DNA from: JBBROS01 sp965213855 | GTDB lineage: Bacteria; Pseudomonadota; Alphaproteobacteria; Acetobacterales; Acetobacteraceae | DNA length: 64,000 nucleotides | Direction of reading: 5' to 3' | Assembly (NCBI GenBank): GCA_965213855.1 | Contig: CBDCAA010000008.1 | Coordinates: forward strand, 1,674,001-1,738,000 | Translations under genes and position numbers: made by a program | Shown: piece after piece, positions 1-7,814 of the stretch | How the letters are laid out: each line of letters starts with the position of its first letter | Position numbering within the stretch: the stretch's first letter is position 1 | The notes under the pieces: model-generated | Databases searched by the model: none | Told to the model about the DNA's origin: nothing | Seen by the model: only the letters and a program-made list of their open reading frames with translations

Positions 1-101
1 GGCGCGGCGGTCTTCGAACGTACTCCCCTTCAAGGGCATGCCTTGCTTGCTCCATCATCCAGCGGTGCCGGCGCGCGACCATGGCGCGCCGCGCGCGTGC
101 C

Positions 102-941
102 CTAGCGCCGATCGGGGCCCGCGTCCAGCAGGGCAAGGTTCTGCTGCGCCAAATCCCCGGTCGCGGTGTCGGGCGAAAGCTGCACCGCCTGCTCCCAATC
201 CTTGCGTGCGCCGGCCCGGTCGCCGCGGCGCTGCCGCAGGATGCCCCGCTCGAGCAGCGCGTCGGCATTCTCGGGATCAAGGCCGATCGCCCGGTCGATG
301 TCGTCCTGCGCGAGGTCGAGCTTGTTCAGATGGCGCAGCGCGGAGGCACGGAAGACCAAGGCGTCGGGGCGGCGCGGGTCGATGTCGAGTGCCCGGTTCA
401 AATCATCGAGCGCGTCGGCGAAGCGGTCCATCGTGCCCTCGGCCTCGGAGCGGTCGATCAGCAGGTCGGCGTCGTCGGGCGTGAGCGAGAGGGCGAGCGT
501 GGTGGAGGCCAAAGCGCGCTCGGGCGCGCCGGCGATGAGCCAGGCGGCGCCGGCCTGGCCGAAGATGGTGGCGCGGGCGGTCGCGGGCGCCTTGCTGTTG
601 GCGGCGAGCTTGTCGAGCTCCTCGGCGCCGGTATCGGCGTCGCCGAGCGCGATGTCGGCCAGGCCAAGGCAATGGGCGGCTCCGTCGCCGCCGCCGGTCG
701 CGACCCAGGCGTCGGCGAAGTCCCGGGCGCCGCTCGGGTCCGGGCCGAGCATCGCCAGGCAGCGCTCGTAATCCTCGCCCTCGGCGATGCGGGGCGGGAT
801 CGGCGGGACCGGCAGCGTCTCCTCGGTGTCGGGGTCGCTGTCGGGAGCGACCGGGTCATGCGACTGCCACCACCATGCGCCGGCACCGAGCGAGAGCGCG
901 AGCACCAGGAGGCCGCCCAGCAGCACGGGGTGTTTGACCAT
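102..941 (-). CDS. Membrane-anchored TPR protein
   Basis: Encodes about 279 residues. The N-terminus has one hydrophobic segment (about residues 5-20) followed by a Pro/Asp/Glu-rich linker, which suggests a signal anchor with a periplasmic domain. Residues from about 118 to 270 form roughly four tetratricopeptide repeats, with recurrent A-x-x-D-x-x-R-A-I/L-x-L-x-P spacing. TPR domains scaffold protein interactions, and no partner can be named. A GTG two codons upstream (947) is an alternative start; ATG 941 is preferred because the hydrophobic segment follows at once. It lies 44 bp downstream of creA on the same strand and may be co-transcribed. Confidence 0.8.
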   Translation of the reverse strand: MVKHPVLLGGLLVLALSLGAGAWWWQSHDPVAPDSDPDTEETLPVPPIPPRIAEGEDYERCLAMLGPDPSGARDFADAWVATGGGDGAAHCLGLADIALGDADTGAEELDKLAANSKAPATARATIFGQAGAAWLIAGAPERALASTTLALSLTPDDADLLIDRSEAEGTMDRFADALDDLNRALDIDPRRPDALVFRASALRHLNKLDLAQDDIDRAIGLDPENADALLERGILRQRRGDRAGARKDWEQAVQLSPDTATGDLAQQNLALLDAGPDRR

Positions 942-985
942 GACCACGCGGTTTTAGCCCCAGGCAAGGCGAGGGGCAAACCCAC

Positions 986-1489
986 TCAGGGTGCCGGGGA
1001 GGGTGCGGAGGTGCCGACCGGCACGACCGAGATGCTGTTGTATGGGCTGCCGCCCGTGCTGAGCGCCTGCGTCGACCAGACCAGGTAGACGAGGGTGCGC
1101 TTCTGCGGGTCCCACATGCGGGTGACGCGGATTTCCTTGAACAACCAATTGGCCGACGCACCGAACACCACCTCGTTTTCGGGGATGCGGTCGGCCAGCG
1201 TCACCGGGCCGGTGGCACGGCAGGCGATGCTGAAGCGGCTCGGGTCGGTTGCCAGGCCGATCGAGCCCTTGATGCCGCCGGTCTCGGCGCGCGACAGGTA
1301 GCAACTCACGCCCTGCGCCTTCGGGTCGTCGTAGCGGTCGATGACGATGCGGTCGTTGCGGCCGACGAGACGGAAGGTGGTGCTGACGTCGCCGATCCGC
1401 TGCGGGTCGTCAGAGGCGGCGCAGGCGGGGGTCACGACAGCGTAGGCGATGGCGAGCACTGCAGCCGACAGGGCGGGAAGCTGGCGCAT
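986..1489 (-). CDS. creA: CreA family periplasmic protein
   Basis: 167 residues with a clear Sec signal peptide (hydrophobic residues 5-23, Ala-x-Ala cleavage near 24). The mature part matches the CreA family: a start rich in D/R/I/G, two cysteines (in SCYLSRAE and SIACRATG) that could form a disulphide, and a conserved KEIRVTRMWDPQKRTLVYL block. CreA is a small conserved proteobacterial protein with no established biochemical role. A Shine-Dalgarno-like AAGGA lies upstream of the ATG. The TPR gene follows downstream. I am confident of the family, not of a function. Confidence 0.88.
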   Translation of the reverse strand: MRQLPALSAAVLAIAYAVVTPACAASDDPQRIGDVSTTFRLVGRNDRIVIDRYDDPKAQGVSCYLSRAETGGIKGSIGLATDPSRFSIACRATGPVTLADRIPENEVVFGASANWLFKEIRVTRMWDPQKRTLVYLVWSTQALSTGGSPYNSISVVPVGTSAPSPAP

Positions 1490-1878
1490 GGAGCAGGTCC
1501 TTGGCGGGGTGGCGCACCATGGGTCGGGACGCGCAACGCCGCAACCGGGCAGAGCGCAGTGGAAGCCTCATCTGCACAAGTGCTAGACCTTCGGATATGG
1601 ACGTCGCCGTTCGCCGCACGATGACGCTGGACCGATCCCTCGCTCGGGCGGAACGGCAGCCGCTGCACTGCGCGTTCGACGCGTCAGAGGGATGGGTCGC
1701 CGACGACGTCAAAGCAGCCGGGGTGCTGCACTTGCCTGAAGCCGGGATCGGTGTCCCGGGTGCGGGACATCGACCACGCGCTATCGAAGCGCCGCCCGGC
1801 GACGACCGAACCCCTCCCCATCCGTCCGATAGTGAATAGGCCCCCTGCCCTGCTCATATCCGGGGTGAAGGAGCCCGC
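1490..1878. other. Gene-free stretch with one hairpin
   Basis: A 389-bp stretch between the divergent creA and the HtrA-like gene. An open frame of 112 codons on the plus strand (1501-1839) has no recognisable domain, poor codon bias and no Shine-Dalgarno site, so I do not call it. A perfect 7-bp stem with a GGTG loop (1752-1769) extends to an imperfect 13-bp stem. The right end carries the ribosome-binding site AAGGAG for the gene at 1879. The region presumably holds promoters for both flanking genes, but none stands out. Confidence 0.55.
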
Positions 1879-2760
1879 ATGACCGATCCGCTCACCACAC
1901 TTTCAGACGCCCTTGCTGGCCGCGTGGCGGCGGCAGCGCCCGGCCTGGTCACGATCCATCCTGGCGCCCGGGCGCAGCGGAGCGGCTTTGCCTGGCAAGA
2001 CGGCGTGATCGTCACCAGCGAGCAGTCCTTGCCGACGGCGACCGAGGTTCCGGTCCTGCTGCCCGGTGGGGGACGGGGCACCGCGACGCTCGCCGGACGC
2101 GATCCGGGGACCAACGTCGCGGTGTTGCGCCTGGCGCTGGCCGCACCGCACCTGGCCGATGTTGAGGCGCAGACGGGGGCGCTGGCCTTGGCCCTGGGCG
2201 CCGGCGAGGGCGAGCCGACGGCGGCGCTGGGGCTGGTACACCGGACCGGGCCGGCGTGGGACAGCATGGCCGGCGGCGTGATCGATCGGATGATCCGGCT
2301 GGACCTGCGGTTGTCGACGGCGGCGGAAGGGGGGCCGGTGCTTGACGCGGCCGGCGGGCTGCTGGGCATGTCGACGTTCGGGCCGCGGCGCCGCGTGCTG
2401 GTGATCCCGTCCGCGACCGTGCGGCGGGTGCTACCCGGGCTGCTGGAGGGCAAGCGGTCGCGCGGCTGGCTCGGCCTGGGACTGCAGCCGGTCGGGTTGC
2501 CGCCGACGATGGAGGCTGCAGCCGGTCGGAGCGCCGGGCTGATGGTGCTGAGCTTGGCGCCGAAGGGCCCGGCGGAGCAGGCTGGGGTGCTGCTGGGCGA
2601 CATCCTGCTCGACGTCGACGGCTCGCCCGCGCCGCACCCGCGTGCGGTCGCGCGGGCCCTGGCCGCGTCGGCCGTCGGCCGCACGGTCCCGCTTCGGCTG
2701 CTGCGGGGCGGCGCCCCGCTCGATCTGCCGGCCACCATCGCTGAAAGGCCCGCCGCGTGA
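1879..2760 (+). CDS. HtrA/DegP-like protein with degenerate triad, plus PDZ domain
   Basis: 293 residues. Residues about 15-170 align by motif to a trypsin-fold HtrA protease domain and residues about 195-285 to a PDZ domain. All three catalytic positions look substituted. The His of the usual GVIVTNNHV block falls at Gln49 (GVIVTSEQSL), the Asp of DPxTDLAVL at Asn79 (DPGTNVAVL) and the Ser of GNSGGP at Glu150 (AAEGGP). No signal peptide is evident, so it may be cytoplasmic. This predicts a non-proteolytic scaffold or sensor. AAGGAG precedes the ATG, and the stop overlaps the start of the LuxR-type gene (TGATG), so the two are probably translated together. Confidence 0.78.
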   Translation: MTDPLTTLSDALAGRVAAAAPGLVTIHPGARAQRSGFAWQDGVIVTSEQSLPTATEVPVLLPGGGRGTATLAGRDPGTNVAVLRLALAAPHLADVEAQTGALALALGAGEGEPTAALGLVHRTGPAWDSMAGGVIDRMIRLDLRLSTAAEGGPVLDAAGGLLGMSTFGPRRRVLVIPSATVRRVLPGLLEGKRSRGWLGLGLQPVGLPPTMEAAAGRSAGLMVLSLAPKGPAEQAGVLLGDILLDVDGSPAPHPRAVARALAASAVGRTVPLRLLRGGAPLDLPATIAERPAA

Positions 2761-3278
2761 TGCCGACCGCTACGCTGATCCGGCAGGACGCCGTTCTCGT
2801 CGCCGTCCATGCCCACGACCCGGTGCGGGCAGCGGACCTAGCCGCCCGTGTCGCGCTGGCGGGCCACACCATCGTGGAGCCGGACGAAGCGGAGCTGATC
2901 CTGGCCGATGCGGACAGTCCGGCGCCGCCCGACTTGGCGGTGTTGCGCATGGGTCCGGGTGGGGCCGTCCCGGCCGATCTTTCGCCGGCGCAGCTGGACG
3001 CGGCGCTGCGGGCGGTGGCTGTCGGGCTCCGGGTCAGCCTGCCGGCGCCGCCGGACGGGTTCGCGGAGGCCGATGCCCGGCCGCTGCTTACGCCGCGTGA
3101 GCTGGAAATACTGGCCTGCCTCGGGGAAGGTCTCAGCAACAAGGCGGTGGCGCGACGGCTGGGCATCAGCGCGCACACTGTCAAATTCCACCTTGAGGCG
3201 GTGTTCGCCAAGCTGGGCGCGAGCAGCCGGGCGGATGCGGTGGCGCGGGGGCTGCGCGGCGGATTGATCCTGCTGTAG
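2760..3278 (+). CDS. LuxR-family DNA-binding regulator with atypical N-terminus
   Basis: 172 residues from ATG 2760, which shares its A with the TGA of the preceding gene; GTG 2757 is an alternative. Residues about 105-170 form a LuxR/GerE helix-turn-helix (LTPRELEILACLGEGLSNKA, then the recognition helix around ISAHTVKFHLEAVFAKLG). The first about 95 residues resemble a shortened receiver fold (VLVAVHAHDPVRAADLAAR, a strand-helix pattern), but I see no convincing phospho-acceptor Asp pocket or switch Lys. It may respond to something other than phosphorylation, plausibly its coupled HtrA-like partner; that link is inferred only from gene position. Confidence 0.82.
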   Translation: MPTATLIRQDAVLVAVHAHDPVRAADLAARVALAGHTIVEPDEAELILADADSPAPPDLAVLRMGPGGAVPADLSPAQLDAALRAVAVGLRVSLPAPPDGFAEADARPLLTPRELEILACLGEGLSNKAVARRLGISAHTVKFHLEAVFAKLGASSRADAVARGLRGGLILL

Positions 3279-3368
3279 CCGTTTCGGCCCGCTGGCAACC
3301 TTGGCAGCCGGGAGGCGCTTGGGAGTGGTGGGCTGAAGCCCACCCTATTCTGCAGAACCGGGGTTCAG

Positions 3369-3707
3369 ATGAGCGACAATCCGTTGGAGACCACACCCGA
3401 GCGCGAGGCGTTGATCGGGCGGCGCATGCAGGAGCTGTACGAGGCGGACGGCCGCGTCGGCTCGCTCGACGACTATCGCGAGCGGGCGGACGAGTTGGTG
3501 CGCATGGAGCTGGCGGGGGCGACGGGGCAGCTGGACGTCGACGCGCACAAGCGCGTGGAGGAGGCGGCGATCCAGGAGAACCTTGGCGAGTTCCCGGGCG
3601 GCAGCTCGGTCGCTGACCAAGGCGACTGGCGGGAGACGCCGATGACGCGAGACGAGCTCATCCACCCGGACCCGCAAGCGCAGCCGGGGCACGGGGACAC
3701 GCCGTAG
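3369..3707 (+). CDS. Small hydrophilic hypothetical protein
   Basis: 112 residues, acidic, with no signal peptide or membrane segment. The N-terminal half (EREALIGRRMQELYEADG, then a DDYRERADEL helix) resembles short helical proteins of the DUF2934 type, but I cannot confirm that. The C-terminal third is Pro/Gly/Asp-rich and probably disordered. A GGGG stretch 8-11 bases upstream could serve for ribosome binding. It converges on yaiI with only 8 bp between the stops. Function unknown. Confidence 0.6.
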   Translation: MSDNPLETTPEREALIGRRMQELYEADGRVGSLDDYRERADELVRMELAGATGQLDVDAHKRVEEAAIQENLGEFPGGSSVADQGDWRETPMTRDELIHPDPQAQPGHGDTP

Positions 3708-3715
3708 GGGTGCGT

Positions 3716-4180
3716 TCAGCGGCCTTTCAGGGCTGCCTGCGCGAGGGTGTCGAGGGCGGAGAGGAAGCGGGACCGGTCGGCCTTGGTCATCGGCGCGTTG
3801 CCGCCGCCGCCGATGCCGATCTCGCGCAGGTGGCGGGACATCTCTCGTCCGGCGAGCGCATTGCCGATGTTGGCCTGGGTCCAGACGTGTCCGATGTGCG
3901 ACAGCGCGCGGGCCCCGGCGGCGAGGCATCGCGACGCGAGCGGGATATCGGCGGTGACGCAAATGTCGGGGGGCGCGATCCGCTGGGCGATCCAGTCGTC
4001 GGCGGCATCCGGGGTGTCGTCGACGATGATCATCGTCACGTTGGGCAGGCCGGGAGGCCGGATGGGCCGGGACCCGTTGGAAACGACGAACACGGGAAGC
4101 GCGAGCCGGGTCGCGACGCGGAACGCCTCCTCCCGCACCGGGCAAGCATCCGCATCGATGTAGATCGTGGGTCCGCTCAA
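3716..4180 (-). CDS. yaiI: UPF0178 (YaiI/YqxD) family protein
   Basis: 154 residues. The start YIDADACPVREE is the hallmark of the YaiI/YqxD family, which has a PIN-like fold and whose biochemical role is not settled. Other family blocks are the DDTPDAADDWIA acidic run and the ADIPLASRCLAAG and GGGGNAPMTKADRSRFLSAL stretches. The start is TTG at 4180 inside a TTGA overlap with the leuB stop. It is chosen because the conserved N-terminus lies only five codons in and no ATG or GTG precedes it. It is the last gene of the leu operon and probably depends on translational coupling. Confidence 0.88.
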   Translation of the reverse strand: MSGPTIYIDADACPVREEAFRVATRLALPVFVVSNGSRPIRPPGLPNVTMIIVDDTPDAADDWIAQRIAPPDICVTADIPLASRCLAAGARALSHIGHVWTQANIGNALAGREMSRHLREIGIGGGGNAPMTKADRSRFLSALDTLAQAALKGR

Positions 4181-5289
4181 GCGGCGAGCTTGTCCAGCTC
4201 CCGCACGACCGCCTCGCCCATGACCGACGTGCCCACCTTGGCCGTGCCAGGCGCCATCACGTCGGCGGTGCGCAGGCCGCTCGCCAGCACGTTGGTGCAG
4301 GCACGCTCGATCAGCGCCGCTTCCTCCTCCAGCTCGAACGAGTAGCGAAGCAGCATCGCGAAGCTGAGCATCTGCGCCATCGGGTTCGCGATGCCCTTGC
4401 CGGCGATATCGGGCGCGCTGCCGTGGATGGGCTCATACAGCGCGCGGCGGCGGCCCGATGCGTCCGGTGCGCCCAGCGTGGCCGAGGGCAGCATGCCGAG
4501 CGAGCCGGTGAGCATGCTGGCAAGGTCGCTCAGCAGGTCGCCGAAGATGTTGCTGGTGACGATGACATCGAACTGGCGCGGGTTGCGGACGAGCTGCATG
4601 GCGCAGTTGTCGGCATACATGTGGCTCAGCTGCACGTCGGCGAATTCGCGCGCGTGCAAATCGGTGACGACCCGGCGCCAGAACAGGCCGCTCTGCATCA
4701 CGTTGGCCTTCTCGACGCTCGTGATCTTTCCCTGCCGCTTGCGCGCAAGATTGAAGGCGACACGGGCGACGCGCTCGATCTCACCGGTCGTGTAGCTCTC
4801 GGTGTCGAAGCCGCGCTCCTGGCCGTCGGGCAAGGTCTCGACCCCGCGCGGCTCGCCGAAGTAGATGCCGCCGGTGCTCTCGCGCACGATCATCAGGTCG
4901 AGGCCGCGAATCACGTCCGGCTTCAACGTGCTGGCGTCGACCAGCGGAGCCAGGACGATGGCCGGCCGCAGGTTGGCGAACAGGTCGAGCTCCTTGCGCA
5001 GGCGCAGAATCGCGATCTCGGGCCGGTTGTCGAAGCCCAGCCTGTCCCAGCGCGGACCGCCGACGGCGCCGAACAGCACGGCATCCGCATTGGCGGCGGC
5101 CGCCATGGTCGCGTCGGTGATCGGGGTGCCGCGCTGGTCGATGCAGGCGCCGCCGGCCAAGTCTTCGGAGACGTCGAACGAGACCAGCCGGCGCCGGTCC
5201 ATCCAGTCGATCACGCGTCGAACCTCGCGCATCACTTCGGGCCCAACGCCGTCACCCGGAAGGATCAGCAGCTTCTTGTTGGATGGCAT
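4177..5289 (-). CDS. leuB: 3-Isopropylmalate dehydrogenase
   Basis: 370 residues. Catalyses NAD-dependent oxidation and decarboxylation of 3-isopropylmalate, the third leucine-specific step. Motifs seen: LPGDGVGPEVM at the start, the substrate-binding arginine run (LRLRKELDLFANLRPA), TGGIYFGEPRG, SVEKANVMQSGLFWR, the Mg-binding DNCAMQLVRNP, and the NAD site HGSAPDIAGKGIANP. ATG 5289 is preferred over an in-frame ATG 18 codons upstream because family members begin just before the first strand. It follows leuD by 29 bp and overlaps yaiI by 4 bp. Confidence 0.97.
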   Translation of the reverse strand: MPSNKKLLILPGDGVGPEVMREVRRVIDWMDRRRLVSFDVSEDLAGGACIDQRGTPITDATMAAAANADAVLFGAVGGPRWDRLGFDNRPEIAILRLRKELDLFANLRPAIVLAPLVDASTLKPDVIRGLDLMIVRESTGGIYFGEPRGVETLPDGQERGFDTESYTTGEIERVARVAFNLARKRQGKITSVEKANVMQSGLFWRRVVTDLHAREFADVQLSHMYADNCAMQLVRNPRQFDVIVTSNIFGDLLSDLASMLTGSLGMLPSATLGAPDASGRRRALYEPIHGSAPDIAGKGIANPMAQMLSFAMLLRYSFELEEEAALIERACTNVLASGLRTADVMAPGTAKVGTSVMGEAVVRELDKLAA

Positions 5290-5318
5290 CGGCGTCCCCC
5301 TCGTCGTCCGGCCGACCG

Positions 5319-5930
5319 CTAAACGGCGATGGTCGGCATCCATTCGGGCCGCTGCCCCTCGAACTGGTCGATCGCGGCCGCGCGCTGCATCGTCTGGCCG
5401 ATGTCATCGAGGCCGTGAAGTAGCAGGTGGCGGCGAAACGGGTCGATCGCGAAAGGGATCTCCTGGCCGTTGGGCCGGATGACCACCTGACGCGCGAGAT
5501 CGACGGTCAGGCGCGCGTTGCCGCCGAGCGTGGCATCCTCCATCAGCTGGTCGCAGACCTCACGCGGAAGCGCGAGCGGCAGGATCCCGTTCTTGAAGCA
5601 GTTGGTGTGGAAGATGTCGGCAAAGCTGGGCGCGATGACGCAGCGGATGCCGAAGTCGAGCAGGGCCCAGGGCGCATGCTCGCGCGACGAGCCGCAGCCG
5701 AAGTTCTCATGCGCGATCAGGATCTCGGCCTGGCGATAGGCCGGCTGGTTCAGCACGAAGCCGGGCCGTTCCTGGCCGTCGCCATCATAGCGCAAGGTGT
5801 CGAACAGATGGACACCCAGCCCGGTACGCTTGATCGTCTTGAGGAACCGGGCGGGAATGATCTTGTCGGTGTCGACGTTGGCGAGCGGCAGAGGGACGGC
5901 GACGCCGGTCAGGGTCGTGAAGGACTGCAT
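5319..5930 (-). CDS. leuD: 3-Isopropylmalate dehydratase small subunit
   Basis: 203 residues. Small subunit of isopropylmalate isomerase, which with LeuC converts 2- to 3-isopropylmalate through isopropylmaleate. The conserved VDTDKIIPARFLKTI, ENFGCGSSREHAPWAL, RCVIAPSFADIFHTNCFKNG and FAIDPFRRHLLLHGLDDI blocks are all present, and the length is normal. ATG 5930 shares one base with the leuC TGA (TGATG), so the two subunits are translationally coupled. Confidence 0.97.
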   Translation of the reverse strand: MQSFTTLTGVAVPLPLANVDTDKIIPARFLKTIKRTGLGVHLFDTLRYDGDGQERPGFVLNQPAYRQAEILIAHENFGCGSSREHAPWALLDFGIRCVIAPSFADIFHTNCFKNGILPLALPREVCDQLMEDATLGGNARLTVDLARQVVIRPNGQEIPFAIDPFRRHLLLHGLDDIGQTMQRAAAIDQFEGQRPEWMPTIAV

Positions 5931-7333
5931 CAGGCCAGCTCCCTGACATCGGCGAGGCGGCCGGTGACGGCGGCGGCGGCGGCCATGGCGGGCGACAGCA
6001 GGTGGGTGCGTCCGCCGGGGCCCTGCCGGCCCTCGAAGTTGCGATTGCTCGTGCTGGCGCAGCGCTGGCCGGGCGTGAGCTTGTCGGGGTTCATGCCCAG
6101 GCACATGCTGCAACCCGCCTCCCGCCACTCGAACCCGGCCGCCTTGAACACGGCGTCGAGGCCCTCGGCCTCGGCCTGCTGCTTCACGACGCCGCTGCCG
6201 GGCACGACCATGGCGCGTACGCCTGGCGCCACCTGCCGGCCGCGAGCGATGGCGGCGGCGGCGCGCATGTCCTCGATCCGGCCGTTGGTGCAGCTGCCGA
6301 TGAACACGACGTCGACCGGCACGTCGGTCAGCCGGGTGCCGGGGGTGAGCGCCATGTAGTCGAGCATGCGCTGCATCTGCGCGCGGGCGGCCTCGTCGGT
6401 CACGGCGGCCGGGTCGGGCACGGTCCCGCCGATCGGCATCACGGCCTCGGGGTTCGTGCCCCAGGTGACCATCGGCTGGATCGTGCCGGCGTCCAGCTCG
6501 ACCACGTTGTCGTAATGGGCGCCCGGGTCGGTCGGCAGGGTGCGCCAATACTCGATGGCGCGGTCGAGGGCGGGGCCCTGCGGCGCGAACGGCTTGCCGC
6601 GCAGGTAGTCGAACGTCGTGTCGTCGGGCGCGATCATGCCGGCGCGGGCACCGGCCTCGATGCTCATGTTGCAGACCGTCATGCGGCCGGCCATGTCGAG
6701 GCCGCGGATCGTCGAGCCGGCATATTCGATGACGTGGCCGGTGCCGCCGGCAGTGCCGATCGTGCCGATGATGGCAAGCACCACGTCCTTGGCGGTCACG
6801 CCCGGGGCGAGCGTGCCCTCGACCCGGACGAGCATGTTGAGGGCCGGCTTCTGCAGCAGGGTCTGGGTCGCGAGCACGTGCTCGACCTCGGACGTGCCGA
6901 TGCCGAAGGCGAGCGCGCCCATGGCGCCGTGGGTGCTGGTATGGCTGTCGCCGCAGACGATCGTGAAGCCGGGCAGGCTGATCCCCTGCTCGGGACCGAT
7001 GATGTGGACGATGCCCTGGCGCGCATCGGCCAGCGGAAAGTACGGCACGCCGAACTCAGCGACGTTGCGCTCGAGCGTTTCCACCTGGATGCGGCTCTCG
7101 GGCTCGGCGATCTGCTGATGCCGGTCGCCGGAGGTGGGCACGTTGTGGTCCACGACGGCGATCGTCGCCTCCGGCCGGCGCACCCGGCGCTTGGCCAGGC
7201 GCAGGCCCTCGAAGGCCTGCGGACTGGTGACCTCATGCACGAGGTGCCGGTCGATATAGAGCACGCAGGTCCCGTCCTCGAGCCGGTCGACGACGTGGCT
7301 CTCCCAGACCTTGTCGAACAGCGTGCGCGCCAT
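5930..7333 (-). CDS. leuC: 3-Isopropylmalate dehydratase large subunit
   Basis: 467 residues, an aconitase-superfamily large subunit. The three cluster-binding cysteines are visible in IGSCTNGR and in AGCSMCLGMNPD, and GDSHTSTHGAMGALAFGIG is the typical active-site block. The start MARTLFDKVWE matches the family N-terminus (MAKTLYEK type); ATG 7345 four codons earlier is possible. The gene starts 15 bp after the rplS stop, so leucine genes are attached to the ribosomal-protein operon, an arrangement I associate with Rhodospirillales. Confidence 0.97.
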   Translation of the reverse strand: MARTLFDKVWESHVVDRLEDGTCVLYIDRHLVHEVTSPQAFEGLRLAKRRVRRPEATIAVVDHNVPTSGDRHQQIAEPESRIQVETLERNVAEFGVPYFPLADARQGIVHIIGPEQGISLPGFTIVCGDSHTSTHGAMGALAFGIGTSEVEHVLATQTLLQKPALNMLVRVEGTLAPGVTAKDVVLAIIGTIGTAGGTGHVIEYAGSTIRGLDMAGRMTVCNMSIEAGARAGMIAPDDTTFDYLRGKPFAPQGPALDRAIEYWRTLPTDPGAHYDNVVELDAGTIQPMVTWGTNPEAVMPIGGTVPDPAAVTDEAARAQMQRMLDYMALTPGTRLTDVPVDVVFIGSCTNGRIEDMRAAAAIARGRQVAPGVRAMVVPGSGVVKQQAEAEGLDAVFKAAGFEWREAGCSMCLGMNPDKLTPGQRCASTSNRNFEGRQGPGGRTHLLSPAMAAAAAVTGRLADVRELA

Positions 7334-7348
7334 GCCGAGCACCATGAG

Positions 7349-7792
7349 TTATTCGGCGCTCGCGGGCGCCTCGGTGATCGAAGCCTCGGGGGCCTTCGGC
7401 GCTGCGGCCGCCGGCGCCGCGACCTCCCGCAGGTCCCGCGCGCGCTCGGCGATGCGGGCCGACTTGCCGCTGCGGCCGCGCAGATAATACAGCTTGGCCC
7501 GGCGCACGTCGCCGCGGCGCATCACCACGATCTCGGCGATGGTGGGCGCATAAAGCGGGAACACCCGCTCGACCCCCTCGCCGTAGCTGATCTTGCGGAC
7601 CGTGAAGTTGCTGCTGATGCCCTTGTTCGAGCGCGCGATGCACACGCCCTCATAGGCCTGGATGCGGGTGCGCTCGCCCTCGACGACGCGGACCATGACC
7701 TTCAGCGTGTCGCCGGCCCGGAACTCCGGCACGGCGCGGGTCGCGGTCAGCTTGGCGATGTGCTCCGCCTCGAGCGTCTGGATGATGTTCAT
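7349..7792 (-). CDS. rplS: 50S ribosomal protein L19
   Basis: 147 residues. The core matches L19, which sits at the 30S-50S interface: FRAGDTLKVMVRVVEGERTR, then RIQAYEGVCIARSNKGISSN, the FTVRKISYGEGVERVFPLYAP block and RRAKLYYLRGRSGKSARI. The C-terminus carries an extra Ala/Pro/Glu-rich tail of about 30 residues beyond the usual length near 115, a common alphaproteobacterial variation. AAGGAGAG sits upstream of ATG 7792. It lies between trmD and leuC. Confidence 0.97.
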   Translation of the reverse strand: MNIIQTLEAEHIAKLTATRAVPEFRAGDTLKVMVRVVEGERTRIQAYEGVCIARSNKGISSNFTVRKISYGEGVERVFPLYAPTIAEIVVMRRGDVRRAKLYYLRGRSGKSARIAERARDLREVAAPAAAAPKAPEASITEAPASAE

Positions 7793-7814
7793 TCGGGTCT
7801 CTCCTTCGATCGTG

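Noticed and set aside
1501..1839. Possible 112-residue gene in the creA-HtrA gap
   Set aside because: No ribosome-binding site, no family match, and a codon pattern no better than chance.
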